This document shows, piece after piece, positions 1 through 7,894 of a stretch of 64,000 nucleotides of DNA. The notes under the pieces are model-generated. The model worked only from the letters and a program-made list of their open reading frames with translations. It searched no databases and had not been told where the DNA came from. The position numbers and the translations under genes were made by a program. This DNA comes from Halichoerus grypus (lineage: Eukaryota > Chordata > Mammalia > Carnivora > Phocidae), in the NCBI RefSeq assembly GCF_964656455.1, contig NC_135718.1, positions 150,332,762 to 150,396,761 on the forward strand, read 5' to 3'. How positions within the stretch are numbered: the first letter of the stretch is position 1; every line of letters starts with the position of its first letter.

Positions 1-1253
1 GTCGGGGACCTGGGGCGGTGAAGGAACTGAGAAAAAGAGACGACAGTATACGGAGGCACAGAGAGACCCCGACCAAACACCCCGAGGTGCCGAGGTTTAG
101 TTTCCATACTCTTATATACCTTCTACAGCGATATATATCTATAATGATTTACAGCAGGGGCGTAGTAAGGCACATTCCTCCGTGTAAACAGGATTAGTTA
201 AGTGAAGCAGTGGGAGTGGAGAAGGAATAAAGAAATCTGTAACTGGCTGTGATCAATTAATTGTAAACACCATTGTACTCGGACCTTAACACAGGATAAG
301 AGAACAAAGAAGGGAGGGCACAGTGTGCTGTTCACAGCTGGCTTCCTGTCTACAGAACATCTGCTGTGTTTAGAACTTTAGAACAGACCACACACATCCC
401 AAGGGCATTTCACTCTGATCCTTTCGGGTTATTTTTAACCCTGCGATCTTGAGTTTTCTCAGAGATCTCGGAGTCTGAGCGAACATGCGCCAGTGGTCGT
501 TGTGGTGTTCTGTTTCCCACAAAATTGGAGAGAAGTGGAGAAAAAAAGCATAGAAGAGCGGTCCTGTCTTCCAATTCTGGCTTCCCGAACCCACTTCCTG
601 TTTCACTTTCAGTCTGCTGACGTCATCCTTTTTTCCCTGTCTTTGAAGATCTTTGAGATTTCCTCTCATAGGTTTATGGTGCACCTGTATTTCATCTAGT
701 CTGACTGGGTTTCGTTTTCTTGTAATCAACTTTCTTCTCTTGTTGAGGACAGTCAGTAATACCATGGGGAGAATCAGCTTCTCAGGCTGGTAGTTGGTCA
801 CAGGAGACAAAGACCCAGCGCTGGGAATGCACAGCAATGAGGGAGCGGGCCAGTGAGAGGTAGAGGGGGCTCAGGGAAGGAATGGAAGGATGGAAATAAA
901 AAGCGATTAACTTACAATTTTACTGAGGGCTCACCTCATTCCTTTTGATGACTGGATAAGCTATTTTCTTCTTCATGCCCCCCCCACACCAAAATCAGAG
1001 AAAAAGTCAAATTATTTACTCTTCCAGATTTCTGTGCTACAGTCCACCTCCACTATAATTCTCATCACATGTTCTCATCAAAACTCCTCATGGGGCCACA
1101 ATACACTCTCCAGAGCTGTGGGGGCCGGAACAGGTATGTTCTATCACTGATGTGGGGGGCTTGATTCCATTTTCATTGCCTTAACCGTGGAAGGGTCTAC
1201 ACCACCTTAGCCACTACGCCACACAATAAGGAATATGCTTGTTGTTTTTCTTT
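1..1253. other. Left-flank single-copy DNA, no gene recognised
   Basis: Moderately A+T-rich sequence with no tRNA, no recognisable exon and no repeat I can name with confidence. A minus-strand open frame of 155 codons lies at 370-837; its predicted product is basic (many K and R) and matches no family I recognise. The first 350 bases have the look of an LTR edge (GTCGGGG start, a TATATA-containing stretch), so a decayed antisense retroelement is possible but unproven. Repeat masking with a carnivoran library would decide. Confidence 0.4.
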
Positions 1254-1269
1254 AAAATGGGATTGCAAG

Positions 1270-1487
1270 GGGCACCTGGGTGGCTCAGTTGTTAAGCGTC
1301 TGCCTTTGGCTCAGGTCATGATCCCAGGATCCTGGGATGGAGCCCTGCATCATGCTCCCTGCTCTGCAGGAGGTCTGCTTCTCCCTCTCCCACTCCCCCT
1401 GCTTGTGTTCTCTCTCTCTCTCTCTCTCTCTCGCTGTCTCTTTCTCTGTCAAATAAATAAATAAATCTAATAAAATAAAAATAAAAT
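1270..1487 (+). mobile_element. Can-SINE (carnivore tRNA-Lys-derived SINE), full length
   Basis: The head begins GGGCACCTGGGTGGCTCAG and is followed by a tRNA-derived body with a GGTCATGATCCCAGG-type segment. Then come a pyrimidine-rich stretch with a TC microsatellite near 1410-1432 and an A/T-rich tail with AATAAATAAATAAAT. It is bounded by perfect 16-bp target-site duplications at 1254-1269 and 1488-1503 (AAAATGGGATTGCAAG). The perfect duplication and intact ends mark a fairly young insertion. This element is the main evidence that the host is a carnivoran. Confidence 0.93.
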
Positions 1488-1613
1488 AAAATGGGATTGC
1501 AAGATTTTTCAGAAATGCATACATCTGTTCTGCAGAGTATTTGAAGAGGGAAGAGTCAGGGCCTTCTTCGAGACAGATAAAATTAATTTAATAATATATT
1601 TTATTTAACCCAA

Positions 1614-2048
1614 TGTATTAGTTTTCAACGGCTGCCATAACAAAGTACCATGAACCAAGAGGCTTAACCAACATAAATTTATTGTTTCATAGTTTCAGAG
1701 GCCAGAAGTCAGATCAAAGTGTCAGCGGAGCCATGCTCCCTCTGAAGGCACTAGGAAAGGATGTTTCAGGCCTCTTTCCCAGCTTCTGATAGTTCCTTGG
1801 CTTGTGGCAGCATAGCTCTAAACTTTACCTGGTGTTCTTCCCATGTGAGTGTGTCTGTGTCTTTGAATTTCCCCTTTTAATATGGACGCTAGTCCATATT
1901 AGCAGCTCACTCTACTCCAGGATGACCTCATCCTAACTAATTACATAGGAAACAGACATCCTATTGCCAAATAAGCTCACATTCTGAGGTACTGGAAGTT
2001 AGGACTTCAATACATGAATTTTGAGGGGACACAATTCAATCCATAATA
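1614..2048 (-). mobile_element. Solo LTR of MaLR family, MLT1-like, antisense
   Basis: The plus strand reads as the reverse complement of an MLT1 LTR. It starts TGTATTAG and continues with CTGCCATAACAAAGTACCA, AAATTTATTG, a CATTCTGAGGTACTGG segment and a GGGGACACAATTCAAT end. A 5-bp direct repeat CCCAA flanks it (1609-1613 and 2049-2053), as expected for ERVL-MaLR integration. No internal retroviral sequence is attached, so it is a solo LTR. This is an old, shared mammalian family; the subfamily is not certain. Confidence 0.8.
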
Positions 2049-2130
2049 CCCAATATATCCACTATAGTATTATTTCAATACGTAATCAGTATAAAAATAT
2101 AGAGATGTTTTACACTCCTGCTTTCATATT

Positions 2131-2482
2131 AAGTCTTTGAAATTCAGTGTATATTTTACACTTACAGGATTCTTCAATTTGGACAAGCCTCTTTTCAAGT
2201 GCTCAATAGCTACAAAATACAAATACAAAACTTTTTAGAATCACAGAAATTCTATTTTTTAAAATATTTTATTTATTTGGCAGAGAGAGAGAGCACGACC
2301 AGGGGGAGTGGGAGGCAGAGGGAGAGGGAGAAGCAAGCTCCCTGCTGAGCAGGGGGCTCAATGCAGGGCTCGATCCTGATCCCAGGACCCTGGGATGATG
2401 ACCTGAGCTGAAGGCAGATGCTTAACCAACTGAGCCACCCAGGCGCCCCTCACAGACATTGTATTAGACAGCATGCTCTGGA
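2131..2482. mobile_element. Probable hAT/Charlie-type DNA transposon remnant, split by a SINE
   Basis: Before the SINE at 2252-2449 the sequence contains TTTTCAAGTGCTCAATAGC and ends TAGAATCACAGAAATT. After the SINE it resumes with ACATTGTATTAGACAGC. Joined across the SINE this resembles the terminal part of a MER5/Charlie-type non-autonomous hAT element, whose ends read like AGTTCTATTGGACAGC. Family naming is from memory and tentative. Confidence 0.45.
2252..2449 (-). mobile_element. Can-SINE, antisense
   Basis: Reading the minus strand, the head is AGGGGCGCCTGGGTGGCTCA, followed by a tRNA-like body and a tail seen on the plus strand as TTTTAAAATATTTTATTTATT. The flanks are an 11-bp direct repeat with one mismatch (TCACAGAAATT at 2241-2251, TCACAGACATT at 2450-2460). 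It is inserted inside the older hAT-like element. Confidence 0.9.
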
Positions 2483-2695
2483 AAACAAAACTACGCAATG
2501 GTGACAGGAAGCAAATGAACTGTTGCCTGGAAGGGACAAGAAGGAGGTGATTACAGAGGGGCATGAGGAAAAGTTTCGGGTGAGCCTATGTTCATTATTT
2601 TGATGGTAGTGATGGTTCTATATGTTAGAACTTATCAAATAGTGCACTTTAAAGGTGTACATATTATTGTATGTCAGTTATACATCAATAAAGCT
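2483..2695 (+). mobile_element. L1M-type LINE 3' end fragment
   Basis: The segment ends with TTATACATCAATAAAGCTC, preceded by TATTGTATGTCAG and a GTGCACTTTAAAGGTGTACA stretch. This is the characteristic 3'UTR terminus of old mammalian L1 (L1M) elements, including the AATAAA polyadenylation signal. Only the 3' portion is present and no coding part is visible. Confidence 0.6.
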
Positions 2696-2881
2696 CAATT
2701 ATACATCAATTTAAAGAATTACTTGTAAAAACATTCAAATAATACTGTAGGACAAATGACATAAGCCCCTATTCACCATATTACTATGTTTTGAATTTCA
2801 GGAGTTTATATGAAAATGATGATTTATAATTTTTCATAATTTATCATAAATTTATTTTTCATATTATAAGATTTTACTATT
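2696..2881. other. A+T-rich intergenic DNA
   Basis: It starts with a partial duplication of the adjacent TTATACATCAAT motif and then becomes A/T-rich sequence. No gene or named repeat is seen. Confidence 0.5.
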
Positions 2882-2898
2882 CTACAATTTACTTTTTT

Positions 2899-3086
2899 TA
2901 AGACTAATTTATTTGAGAGAGAGAGAGTGTGCATGAGTGCGGGGAGGGGCAGAGAGAGGGAAAGAATCTCAAGCAGACCTCTCCACAGAGCGTGGAGTCC
3001 CACTCTGGGCTTGATCTCACAACCCTGAGACCATGAACTGAGCCTAAAGAGTCAGCCACTTAACTGACTGAGCCACCCAGGTACCC
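2899..3086 (-). mobile_element. Can-SINE, antisense, moderately diverged
   Basis: On the minus strand the head reads GGGTACCTGGGTGGCTCAGT; on the plus strand the GAGAGAGAGAGAG and TTATTTGAGAG tail region comes first. A 17-bp perfect target-site duplication, CTACAATTTACTTTTTT, flanks it at 2882-2898 and 3087-3103. Confidence 0.88.
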
Positions 3087-3154
3087 CTACAATTTACTTT
3101 TTTAACATACTATTTGTATGAGCTATCTTTGGATAAATTATATATTATTATAAA

Positions 3155-3560
3155 CGGAGTCCATGTTATATTACTCCAAAACCTGGCAGCTTAAAACAAG
3201 AAACATTTATTCTGTCACTGTTTCTGGAGTCAGGAAGCCGGCAGCAACTGAGCTTCATGGATCTGATCACGGTCCTTATGAAGTGGCCGTCAAGCTGTCG
3301 ACTGGGCCTGCAGTCACCTGAAGCCTCAACTGGAATGGAGGACCCAATGCAGAGCTCATTGGGGTGGTTGCTCAAATAGCCTTTGTTCCTCTCTCTTTGG
3401 GCCACTCCATAGCCTGTGTGTGCATCATCACACAATGTTAACTGGCTTCCTCCAAAGGTTATGAGAGAAAAAGAGACAGAGAGAGAGAGAGCCCAAGATG
3501 GAAGCCACAGTATTTTCTAACCTAATCTTGGAAGTGACATACTTACATTACGGCTACGTG
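3155..3560 (-). mobile_element. Old LTR-like repeat, probably MaLR/MLT1 group
   Basis: Segments such as GGCAGCTTAAAACAAGAAAC, GGGCCTGCAGTCACCTGAAG, CTCCATAGCC and CCAAGATGGAAGCCACAG follow one another in the order expected for an antisense MLT1-group LTR. The copy is diverged, without clear ends or duplication. A (GA)n run lies near 3476-3491. A 90-codon minus-strand frame here (3166-3435) is treated as chance. Confidence 0.45.
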
Positions 3561-4095
3561 CTGTTATTCACACATACAAACCCCCAGAGTGTGGGGAAAC
3601 ATTGTGGCCAGTTTGGAAACCAGGAGGTGGTGATCGTTAGAAAGGGTCTTAGCAGCTGACACCACAAAAGAAGAACTGACATATGTACTTATTTCCTCAC
3701 TCTTTTAAATAGCTACATCGTGTTATGTGTTTCAGAAACAGGCTCTTAGCTATGATCATGTAAAATATCCCCTACTTTTCAAGAATACAGATAATAAATG
3801 AATCAACATACACTTTTACCCACTAGTGCAAATATTGAGTAAGATAAATTACTACAGTAGAACTGTGGACAGACGATAAACACATTAAAAATTCAGATAG
3901 ATCCGAAGTTTTCTCTGAAAATTTTGATTATCTGATTCCCTAAAATTGAATGATATTGACCATTTCCCCCATCATCACCAATACTACATTCAAATATTGC
4001 AAATATTCACATTCTTCTCTATGTCCCTTTGCCTTGGGAGACAAAGAAGTCCCCTTCCTCCAGAGGTAGAGGGAGGGCGCCTCTCATGGGAGGGT
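3561..4095. other. Intergenic DNA, nothing recognised
   Basis: A+T-rich sequence without an open frame, RNA gene or repeat that I can name. Confidence 0.5.
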
Positions 4096-4256
4096 TTTAT
4101 TTTATTTTAGTTTTTATTTTTTAAACGTATTTCAGAGAGAGAGAGAGCACAAGCACGGGGAGTGAGAGGAAGAAGAGGATACTGGGGTCCATCCCAGGAA
4201 CCTGGGATTATGACTTGAGCTGAAGGCAGACATTTGACTGAGCCATTCAGGTACCA
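4096..4256 (-). mobile_element. Degenerate Can-SINE fragment, antisense
   Basis: Poly-T-rich start, GAGAGAGAGAGAGCACAAGC, CCCAGGAACCTGGGATTATG, GAGCTGAAGGCAGACA and a GACTGAGCCATTCAGGTACC end match an antisense Can-SINE. The middle (the CCTGCTGAGCAGGG segment of full copies) is missing. It is older and more decayed than the other copies. Confidence 0.75.
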
Positions 4257-4482
4257 AAAATATTATCTTTTAAAGTAACATCTATGACCAGGGTGAGGGT
4301 TGAACTCATGAAACTAATATCAAGAGTTGCATGCGATAATGAGCCAAACAGGCATCCATGAAAATACTGATAATATGTCATAAAGAAAAAATATGACAAC
4401 CAAGAAGTATGGTTATATAGAACAACATGTGATGGAAGATATGATAGAAACTTAATTCTAAAACAAGAATGGTAGTTACCCA
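4257..4482. other. Intergenic DNA, nothing recognised
   Basis: A+T-rich sequence between two repeats. A short minus-strand frame (4247-4483) has no recognisable product. Confidence 0.5.
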
Positions 4483-4762
4483 ATTACATTGCTTTCCCCT
4501 GACCGTCATAACAAATTACACATTGAGGGCCATAAAACAAGAAAAATTTATTCTCTCACAGTCTTCAATTAAACCCAAAATAAAGATGACACTAGGGCAC
4601 TGCCCTACTAAAGTTCTAAGAAAAAATCTTTCTTACATCCCACTAGCTTTTCGTTCCTCCCAGGACTCCCTGGATTTTGGCAAAATAAAAATCAAATCTG
4701 CCTTAATACCCAAGTTCCAGACATTCTCTATGTACCTTTTTCACTGTCACCTGCACTTTTCA
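4483..4762 (-). mobile_element. MLT1-like MaLR LTR fragment, antisense, truncated
   Basis: It contains CGTCATAACAAATTACACA, AAAATTTATTCTCTCACAG and a later CACTGTCACCTGCAC segment in the order of an antisense MLT1 LTR, but it stops before the LTR end. The tandem array begins 45 bp downstream, so array formation may have removed the rest. Confidence 0.55.
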
Positions 4763-5634
4763 TAGGAAAACCTCAGCAGTTTCCAAGGAGGAAGCCTGTT
4801 AAAGCACTGGAGAGAGGGCTGGAGTAGATCCTGGCTAGGTGTAGGCTAAGGCGCCAATGGGAAAACCTTACACGGGCAATCTCGGTCGTGGGCCTGCGCG
4901 CTGGCGGTGGGGGCTGGGGGAGGTGGAAGGCGTTCCAGGGAACACGCTCGCCACTTTGCCGTGGGACTCAAGGGATGGGTGATGCGATTTCAAGAACCTG
5001 TTGGCTACAAGTCCACCGTCTGTCTCCGGTGTGCCTCCACCCCCTCCTCCTGCTTGGCTGTTGGGTTTTCCCCACCGGCCTCCCGAATCTTCGTGCTCTC
5101 TCTCCTGCACTGCCCGTCGGTTCTGCTTCCTGCACCCGTCCAGATTCGCTTTCCCGACTCCACCTCCCGGGCGCAACCGTGCCGCTGTCTGCTCGCGGTG
5201 GCCGGGAAGCTGGCCCGAGCGGTGGCTGGCCCGAGCGGTGGCTGGCCCGAGGGCGAGGGAAGGGACCAGGGGCTCCAGCAGGTGACCCGACTCAAAGAGG
5301 TAGATCGCTCACCCTGCCCCGACCTCTTCCCCCACTCCCACCCCCCCCACCCCCCCACCCCCGCTTCCCCGCACCGACACCACTAACTAGCACCCCTTGA
5401 AGGAGCAAGGGGTGGCTTGTCAGGGGTGGCGCGGTTTCTCCTGGCCGCAGCAGTGCCGCCGGAGAGTCCAAGCACCTGCGGTGGCCGGACGTGCGGGCGT
5501 CTGTGGGTGGCCCCGAGTGAGGACAGAGGGTGTCGCGGGTGGCCTCTCGGGTTTGGGGCGGAGGAAGAGGGGGAGCCATGCGAGCGCCCAGGGGAGGCGC
5601 CGATGCGCTGCCGTTGGGCGGCCGGCCCGCTGGC

Positions 5635-5863
5635 GAGGCCAAAAGGTTTCGGCTGGCCGAGGCGACAGGGCAAGGCTTGGGCTAGCCCGGGCGCCTGGCC
5701 TTGTCTGGGCACCGAGGCCGTGGAGCTAGCCGCGGGGCAAGGGAGAAGCGAGGCCAAAAGGTTTGGGCTGGCCGAGGCGACAGGGCAAGGCTTGGGCTAC
5801 CCGGGCGCCTGGCCTTGTCTGGGCACCGAGGCCGTGGAGCTAGCCGCGGGGCAAGGGAGAAGC
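5635..5863. repeat. Two-copy 115-bp tandem duplication, unit 1
   Basis: Copy 1 is 5635-5749 and copy 2 is 5750-5863. Each starts GAGGCCAAAAGGTTT and contains GGCTGGCCGAGGCGACAGGG. Copy 2 differs by GGTTTGGG for GGTTTCGG and lacks one base (GGCTACCCGG for GGCTAGCCCGG). The same differences recur in every unit, so the duplication is older than the array. It lies 72 bp from the 3' end of tRNA-Glu. Confidence 0.95.
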
Positions 5864-5878
5864 CAGCCAGCTTCGGCT

Positions 5879-5882
5879 AAAA
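5879..5882 (-). terminator. Distal T4, first candidate Pol III stop for tRNA-Glu (unit 1)
   Basis: AAAA on the plus strand within GGCTAAAAGGGG, 53 nt past the tRNA-Glu 3' end. Use of this site would give an unusually long trailer of about 53-57 nt. Confidence 0.5.
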
Positions 5883-5935
5883 GGGGTGCGGATGCGCTGG
5901 GGAGAGGTCGGTAGGCCGAGAGGAAGAAGAAAGGC

Positions 5936-6007
5936 TTCCCTGACCGGGAATCGAACCCGGGCCGCGGCGGTGAGAGCGCCGAATCCTAACCACTAGACCA
6001 CCAGGGA
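5936..6007 (-). tRNA. tRNA-Glu (anticodon CTC), unit 1
   Basis: A 72-nt intronless gene whose minus strand starts TCCCTGGTGGTCTAGTGG and ends CCCGGTCAGGGAA. It decodes GAG. The acceptor stem TCCCTGG pairs with TCAGGGA (one G-T), the discriminator is A, and the anticodon loop is CTCTCAC. Internal Pol III promoter: A box at 5990-6000 (TGGTCTAGTGG) and B box at 5947-5957 (GGTTCGATTCC). No CCA is encoded, as normal for eukaryotes. To my recollection it matches the common mammalian tRNA-Glu-CTC. Oddity: there is no T4 within 50 nt downstream; the nearest weak T-rich stretch is CTTTCTTCTTCC (minus strand, 5923-5934) and the first T4 is at 5879-5882, 53 nt past the 3' end. Confidence 0.98.
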
Positions 6008-6277
6008 GCGTCGGGCTCTGCGCCTGGCCCGCGCGCCCTGGGCGCAGCGCCTCCACACCACCCCCTCGCCTCCGCTTTGGCTCCAAGGCCCCTGCCTTGC
6101 CACGGCCAGCCGCCCTCCGGCCCTACCAATCCACCCGCCCTGCTGGCAGCACCCTCAAAACGCTGCGCACCTCCTTCCCTCCCTCACACACGCGCTCGGC
6201 CTCGGGCCACGCTCCGGCTCCGGGCTCTCGGCTCCCGGCTCCCATCGGGCCTGGGCACGACGGCCCTGGAGCCCTGC

Positions 6278-6281
6278 AAAA
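6278..6281 (-). terminator. Pol III T4 terminator of tRNA-Gly(TCC), unit 1
   Basis: AAAA on the plus strand in CTGCAAAAGG; spacing of 11 nt to the gene is kept in all units. Confidence 0.85.
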
Positions 6282-6292
6282 GGTTGGCCAGC

Positions 6293-6364
6293 TGCGTTGG
6301 CCGGGAATCGAACCCGGGTCAACTGCTTGGAAGGCAGCTATGCTCACCACTATACCACCAACGC
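6293..6364 (-). tRNA. tRNA-Gly (anticodon TCC), unit 1
   Basis: A 72-nt intronless gene whose minus strand starts GCGTTGGTGGTATAGTGG and ends CCCGGCCAACGCA. It decodes GGA (and GGG by wobble). The acceptor GCGTTGG pairs fully with CCAACGC, the discriminator is A, and the anticodon loop is CTTCCAA. A box at 6347-6357 (TGGTATAGTGG), B box at 6304-6314 (GGTTCGATTCC). Terminator T4 at 6278-6281, 11 nt past the 3' end. It lies 285 bp upstream of tRNA-Glu on the same strand. The 3' flank (6222-6292) is the main unit-typing region; unit 1 has its own form, with CCCGGCTCCC. Confidence 0.98.
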
Positions 6365-6583
6365 TGCACAGCCCGGGCCCGCCCCGAGACGCCGGCGCAG
6401 GGTTCGCAGAGGCGCCTTCACGCCTTCTCGCCGCCGCCTGGGCTGCCTGGCGCAGCCCTGCCCCGACGTGCCGCCAGTCCGCAGCTCTGCGCTGCCGCAC
6501 GCGCCAGCAGCGGCCGCCCCAGCCCCAACCCCAGCCCCAGCCCCGCCAGCCCGACGCCGCCGTGCGGCTCCGCAGGCCCGACC

Positions 6584-6611
6584 GCCCGCCGCCCGCCGCC
6601 CGCCGCCCGCC
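6584..6611. repeat. GCCCGCC heptamer array, 4 copies, unit 1
   Basis: Perfect 7-bp tandem repeat in the Gly(TCC)-Asp spacer, just before TCTGGGGGGCGC. Copy number differs between units. Confidence 0.95.
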
Positions 6612-7094
6612 TCTGGGGGGCGCTCTGGCCGCCGTGCCGCTCCCCCGGCCCTCGGCTGCCGGCCGGGCATTCCCCGGCCCGCGAGACACGCTTCCCTCCG
6701 GCGACCCGCTCGCCCGGGCCCTTCTCCGCGGACTGCCCGGCGAGGCCACATCCCGCACCCACAGGGGACCCGACCCAGCCGCCGCCCACCCGTCCCCCGC
6801 GCCCACCCCCACCCCCACGCCCAGCCAGCACCGGGCAGCGTCGCGTCACCAAGGAGCCCGTTGCGGCCAGTCACTCGTCAGGCGCCGGGGGCACGACAGG
6901 AGGCCCTGGCTGGGCCGTGGCGACCCCGCACGCGCGCGCCCGGGCTCACGAGGAAGGGAAACGGGTGGGGGCGGTCGACGGTGGGCAGGCCGGGCACCCG
7001 TCGTCGCCCCGCGCCTCTCGCCGGACGCGGGAGGGACGAGAAGAAGGGCCCTGGGGCCAAGCGTTTGGACAGAGCGGCGGTGGCGCCGGCCACC

Positions 7095-7099
7095 AAAAA
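7095..7099 (-). terminator. Pol III T5 terminator of tRNA-Asp, unit 1
   Basis: AAAAA on the plus strand in CCACCAAAAAGGG, 11 nt past the gene; same position in every unit. Confidence 0.9.
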
Positions 7100-7110
7100 G
7101 GGCGTCTTGC

Positions 7111-7182
7111 CTCCCCGTCGGGGAATCGAACCCCGGTCTCCCGCGTGACAGGCGGGGATACTCACCACTATACTAACGAGGA
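7111..7182 (-). tRNA. tRNA-Asp (anticodon GTC), unit 1
   Basis: A 72-nt intronless gene whose minus strand starts TCCTCGTTAGTATAGTGG and ends CCCCGACGGGGAG. It decodes GAC and GAT. The anticodon stem is CCCGC/GCGGG with loop CTGTCAC, and the discriminator is G, as in mammalian tRNA-Asp. A box at 7165-7175, B box at 7122-7132 (GGTTCGATTCC). Terminator T5 at 7095-7099, 11 nt past the 3' end, is the strongest in the unit. It is the first of the three minus-strand genes and faces away from tRNA-Leu across the 617-bp spacer. Confidence 0.98.
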
Positions 7183-7611
7183 CGGCGGCGGCGGCCACCC
7201 GGGCGCCCGACCCCTCTCCGCCTGCCCGCCCACGCCTACCCCTGCCCTCGACGCCCCGCCTTACGCAGGCGCCCGCCACGTGCCACACCCGACCCGACCC
7301 CAAACCAACCGCGCCAGCCCGCAGAGCAGCCCTCCCATCCCGACTCGGAGTGGACCCCAGGCCCGGGCCCCGGACCCGGACGGCGCGGAACACTCCGAGT
7401 GCGCCGGCGCCTAGGGCCTGCCGGGCGCCGATCGCGCAGGGAGAAGAGGCCCGAGCGGGCAAGCAAGGATGCGAGCAGGAGGACGGGCGCCCGGGATGGG
7501 CAGGGGCGGCGGAGGGAGGGCGGCGAGGACCTAGTGGGGGTGGGGGGCGGCGGCGGCGAGACAGGCTGGCCCGACGCCGGTCTCTGGGTGCGGGGCCGCC
7601 ATGTGCGAGGA

Positions 7612-7631
7612 GGCGGGGCGGGGCGGGGCGA
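7612..7631. promoter_or_regulatory. GC-box cluster in the divergent Asp/Leu spacer, unit 1
   Basis: Three overlapping GGGGCGGGG-type boxes (Sp1/KLF-like) lie in the 617-bp spacer between minus-strand tRNA-Asp and plus-strand tRNA-Leu, about 170 bp upstream of tRNA-Leu, next to a GCCGCCATG and CGG-repeat stretch. The spacer is CpG-dense and present unchanged in each unit. A promoter-like CpG island is plausible, but no transcript is shown. Confidence 0.45.
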
Positions 7632-7799
7632 GGCGGCGGCGACGGCGGCGGCGGCGGCGGCGCCAGGCGAGTCGGCTGGCGCTGCTCCTGGTCGGCCGGG
7701 GCGCGCGTCCCGTCCCTTGCGCGCCCACACAGCCGCCAGCCGCCACCAGCGTCCGCGCCGGGTCCCAGCCAGGCGAGCGGCGACGCGCCCAGGCCCGCC

Positions 7800-7882
7800 G
7801 TCAGGATGGCCGAGCGGTCTAAGGCGCTGCGTTCAGGTCGCAGTCTCCCCTGGAGGCGTGGGTTCGAATCCCACTCCTGACA
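7800..7882 (+). tRNA. tRNA-Leu (anticodon CAG), unit 1
   Basis: An 83-nt class II tRNA gene starting GTCAGGATGGCCGAGCGG and ending CCCACTCCTGACA, intronless. It decodes CTG. The long variable arm sits around TCTCCCCTGGAGG, the anticodon lies in TTCAGGT, and the acceptor GTCAGGA pairs with TCCTGAC with discriminator A. A box at 7807-7817 (TGGCCGAGCGG), B box at 7861-7871 (GGTTCGAATCC). Terminator T4 at 7891-7894, 8 nt past the 3' end. The upstream spacer is the GC-box region shared with tRNA-Asp. Confidence 0.98.
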
Positions 7883-7890
7883 CGCCCACC

Positions 7891-7894
7891 TTTT
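7891..7894 (+). terminator. Pol III T4 terminator of tRNA-Leu, unit 1
   Basis: TTTT in CCCACCTTTTGGCCC, 8 nt past the gene. Confidence 0.85.

Noticed and set aside
1..360. Endogenous retrovirus LTR at the left edge
   Set aside because: Only a vague resemblance; no target duplication, clear ends or identifiable internal sequence, so it is not annotated as an element.
1285..1524. Minus-strand frame over the first SINE
   Set aside because: It lies entirely within a Can-SINE and its TC repeat.
5936..6007. tRNA-derived SINE head rather than a true tRNA gene
   Set aside because: All stems pair, the discriminator base and the A and B boxes are intact, no A-rich tail or target duplication is present, and the layout is fixed in all units.
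6077..7414. Very long open frames (up to 445 codons plus strand, 391-510 codons minus strand) in every unit
   Set aside because: They run through tRNA genes on both strands, overlap each other in several frames, are dominated by Pro/Arg/Ala/Gly as expected from G+C-rich DNA with few stop codons, and change frame and length between units. The repetition across units reflects tandem copying, not selection for a protein.
7600..7822. Small gene starting at the GCCGCCATG in the divergent spacer (73 codons)
   Set aside because: A good-looking start context, but the frame is Arg/Gly-rich CGG-repeat sequence and runs into tRNA-Leu.
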